Shown one piece after another: positions 63,452-64,000 of a stretch of 64,000 bases of DNA. The DNA is from Meiothermus cerbereus DSM 11376 (GTDB lineage: Bacteria; Deinococcota; Deinococci; Deinococcales; Thermaceae). The stretch covers positions 124,001-188,000 of the forward strand of contig NZ_JHVI01000001.1 in assembly GCF_000620065.1 (NCBI RefSeq). Direction: 5' to 3'. The position numbers and the translations under genes were made by a program. The notes below the pieces were generated by a model. That model was not told where the DNA came from and ran no database searches. It saw nothing but the letters and a program-made list of their open reading frames with translations. Position 1 is the stretch's first letter, and every line of letters starts with the position of its first letter.

Positions 63452-64000
63452 ATGGACTGGGCAGTTCTACAAACACTGCACTACAGCCTGCGGTATGCCG
63501 GACACACAGCAGGCGAGCAGCGTCTGACCCTCGAGCCCCGCCGGGATGGCCTGCGGGTGGTGCTCGAGGCCAACGTAGAGCTACCGCTGCCCAAAACCCG
63601 TCAACGCTGGGAGAGTGAGCTAGACCGCCAAGGGCTGCCCCGCCGCTACCGCGAGCGGGTGGAAGGCAATGGAGCCCGGGTTATGGAGGTGGAGTTTTCC
63701 CGCGAGGAGGGCCTGGTCACAGTCAGTCAGGGCAGGGACGACTTCGCCATGCCCTATCTAGCCGAGATGCACGACCCCCTCTCGCTGATTTTGGCCGTAG
63801 GAGCGCTCAACATCGAGGTAGGTCAGGTAGAAAAGTTTGCCCTGGTGGGGGGGCGGGCCTATGTCGAACGCCTGCCCGACCAGACCATCGAGGTAGAGGT
63901 AGAAGGCCAGAAGAAAGCGCAAAGCGTGCGGGTCTACCGTTTGCGCCCAGGCCTTAGCCTGCTTTATTTTGATCAGGAGGGCTATCCCGTGCGCCTCACG
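63452..64000 (+). CDS. Unknown protein, N-terminal part (cut by window edge)
   Basis: 183 codons with no stop before the window end. Starts MDWAVLQTLHYSLRYAGHTAGEQ; TAGGAT (63439-63444) ends 7 nt before ATG 63452 (ATG 63443 is also in frame). Beta-rich, charged, without signal peptide; the beginning loosely recalls DUF3108-like proteins. Divergent from aceA with a shared operator region. Confidence 0.7.
   Translation, partial: MDWAVLQTLHYSLRYAGHTAGEQRLTLEPRRDGLRVVLEANVELPLPKTRQRWESELDRQGLPRRYRERVEGNGARVMEVEFSREEGLVTVSQGRDDFAMPYLAEMHDPLSLILAVGALNIEVGQVEKFALVGGRAYVERLPDQTIEVEVEGQKKAQSVRVYRLRPGLSLLYFDQEGYPVRLT

Overview
The window reads as chromosomal DNA of a thermophilic member of the Deinococcota, most like Meiothermus or a close relative in the Thermales. 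Grounds: high GC, a heterodimeric ABC exporter of the Thermus TmrA/TmrB type, futalosine-route menaquinone genes, many promoters whose -10 box lies only 6-10 nt before the start codon (leaderless mRNAs, common in this phylum), and a striking excess of the word CTCGAG. The genus is inferred, not proven.

Layout. 1-4280: housekeeping and orphan genes (glutaryl-CoA dehydrogenase, guaB, a secreted C39-like/TPR protein, a GDCCVxC small protein). 4338-15779: an arsenic island lying between two inverted copies of one 158-bp repeat. It holds aioBA (arsenite oxidase), three ArsR regulators, an ArsP-type permease with a thioredoxin-like partner, two arsC arsenate reductases, an MFS carrier, arsN2, a DUF6428 gene, and the C-terminal half of a broken molybdopterin oxidoreductase. 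15785-28690: DinB, YbjQ, lutAB coupled to trpF, tRNA-Asp and tRNA-Phe, uppS, an MgtC/DUF4010 membrane protein, a NarL-type two-component system with a second response regulator, a pfk remnant, an SMR pump and an M20 peptidase. 28774-42500: tmrBA-like exporter, a giant coiled-coil protein with a possible roadblock/LC7 end, a C26 amidotransferase divergent from a lysA-like gene, an orphan sugar-binding protein, a LOG-family protein, an IS200/IS605-like relic, and a GAF-GGDEF protein with a decayed HD-GYP end. 42650-52620: mqnE-mqnA, sufCBD plus a Rieske ferredoxin, a LacI regulator, a PlsY-like protein and an ABC-F ATPase.

52724-61690 is the most interesting metabolic cluster: MocR regulator, ethanolamine-permease-like APC carrier, glutamine-synthetase-like ligase, SDR, aldehyde dehydrogenase, class I glutamine amidotransferase, and a cNMP/CBS/DUF294 nucleotidyltransferase that seems to start at CTG. 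Together they fit import and gamma-glutamylation of an amino alcohol (probably ethanolamine), two oxidations, and release of glutamate. The window ends with isocitrate lyase (minus strand) and the start of an unknown gene.

Three families of short palindromic intergenic repeats are present (three, three and two copies). No CRISPR array, rRNA or intact transposase was found.
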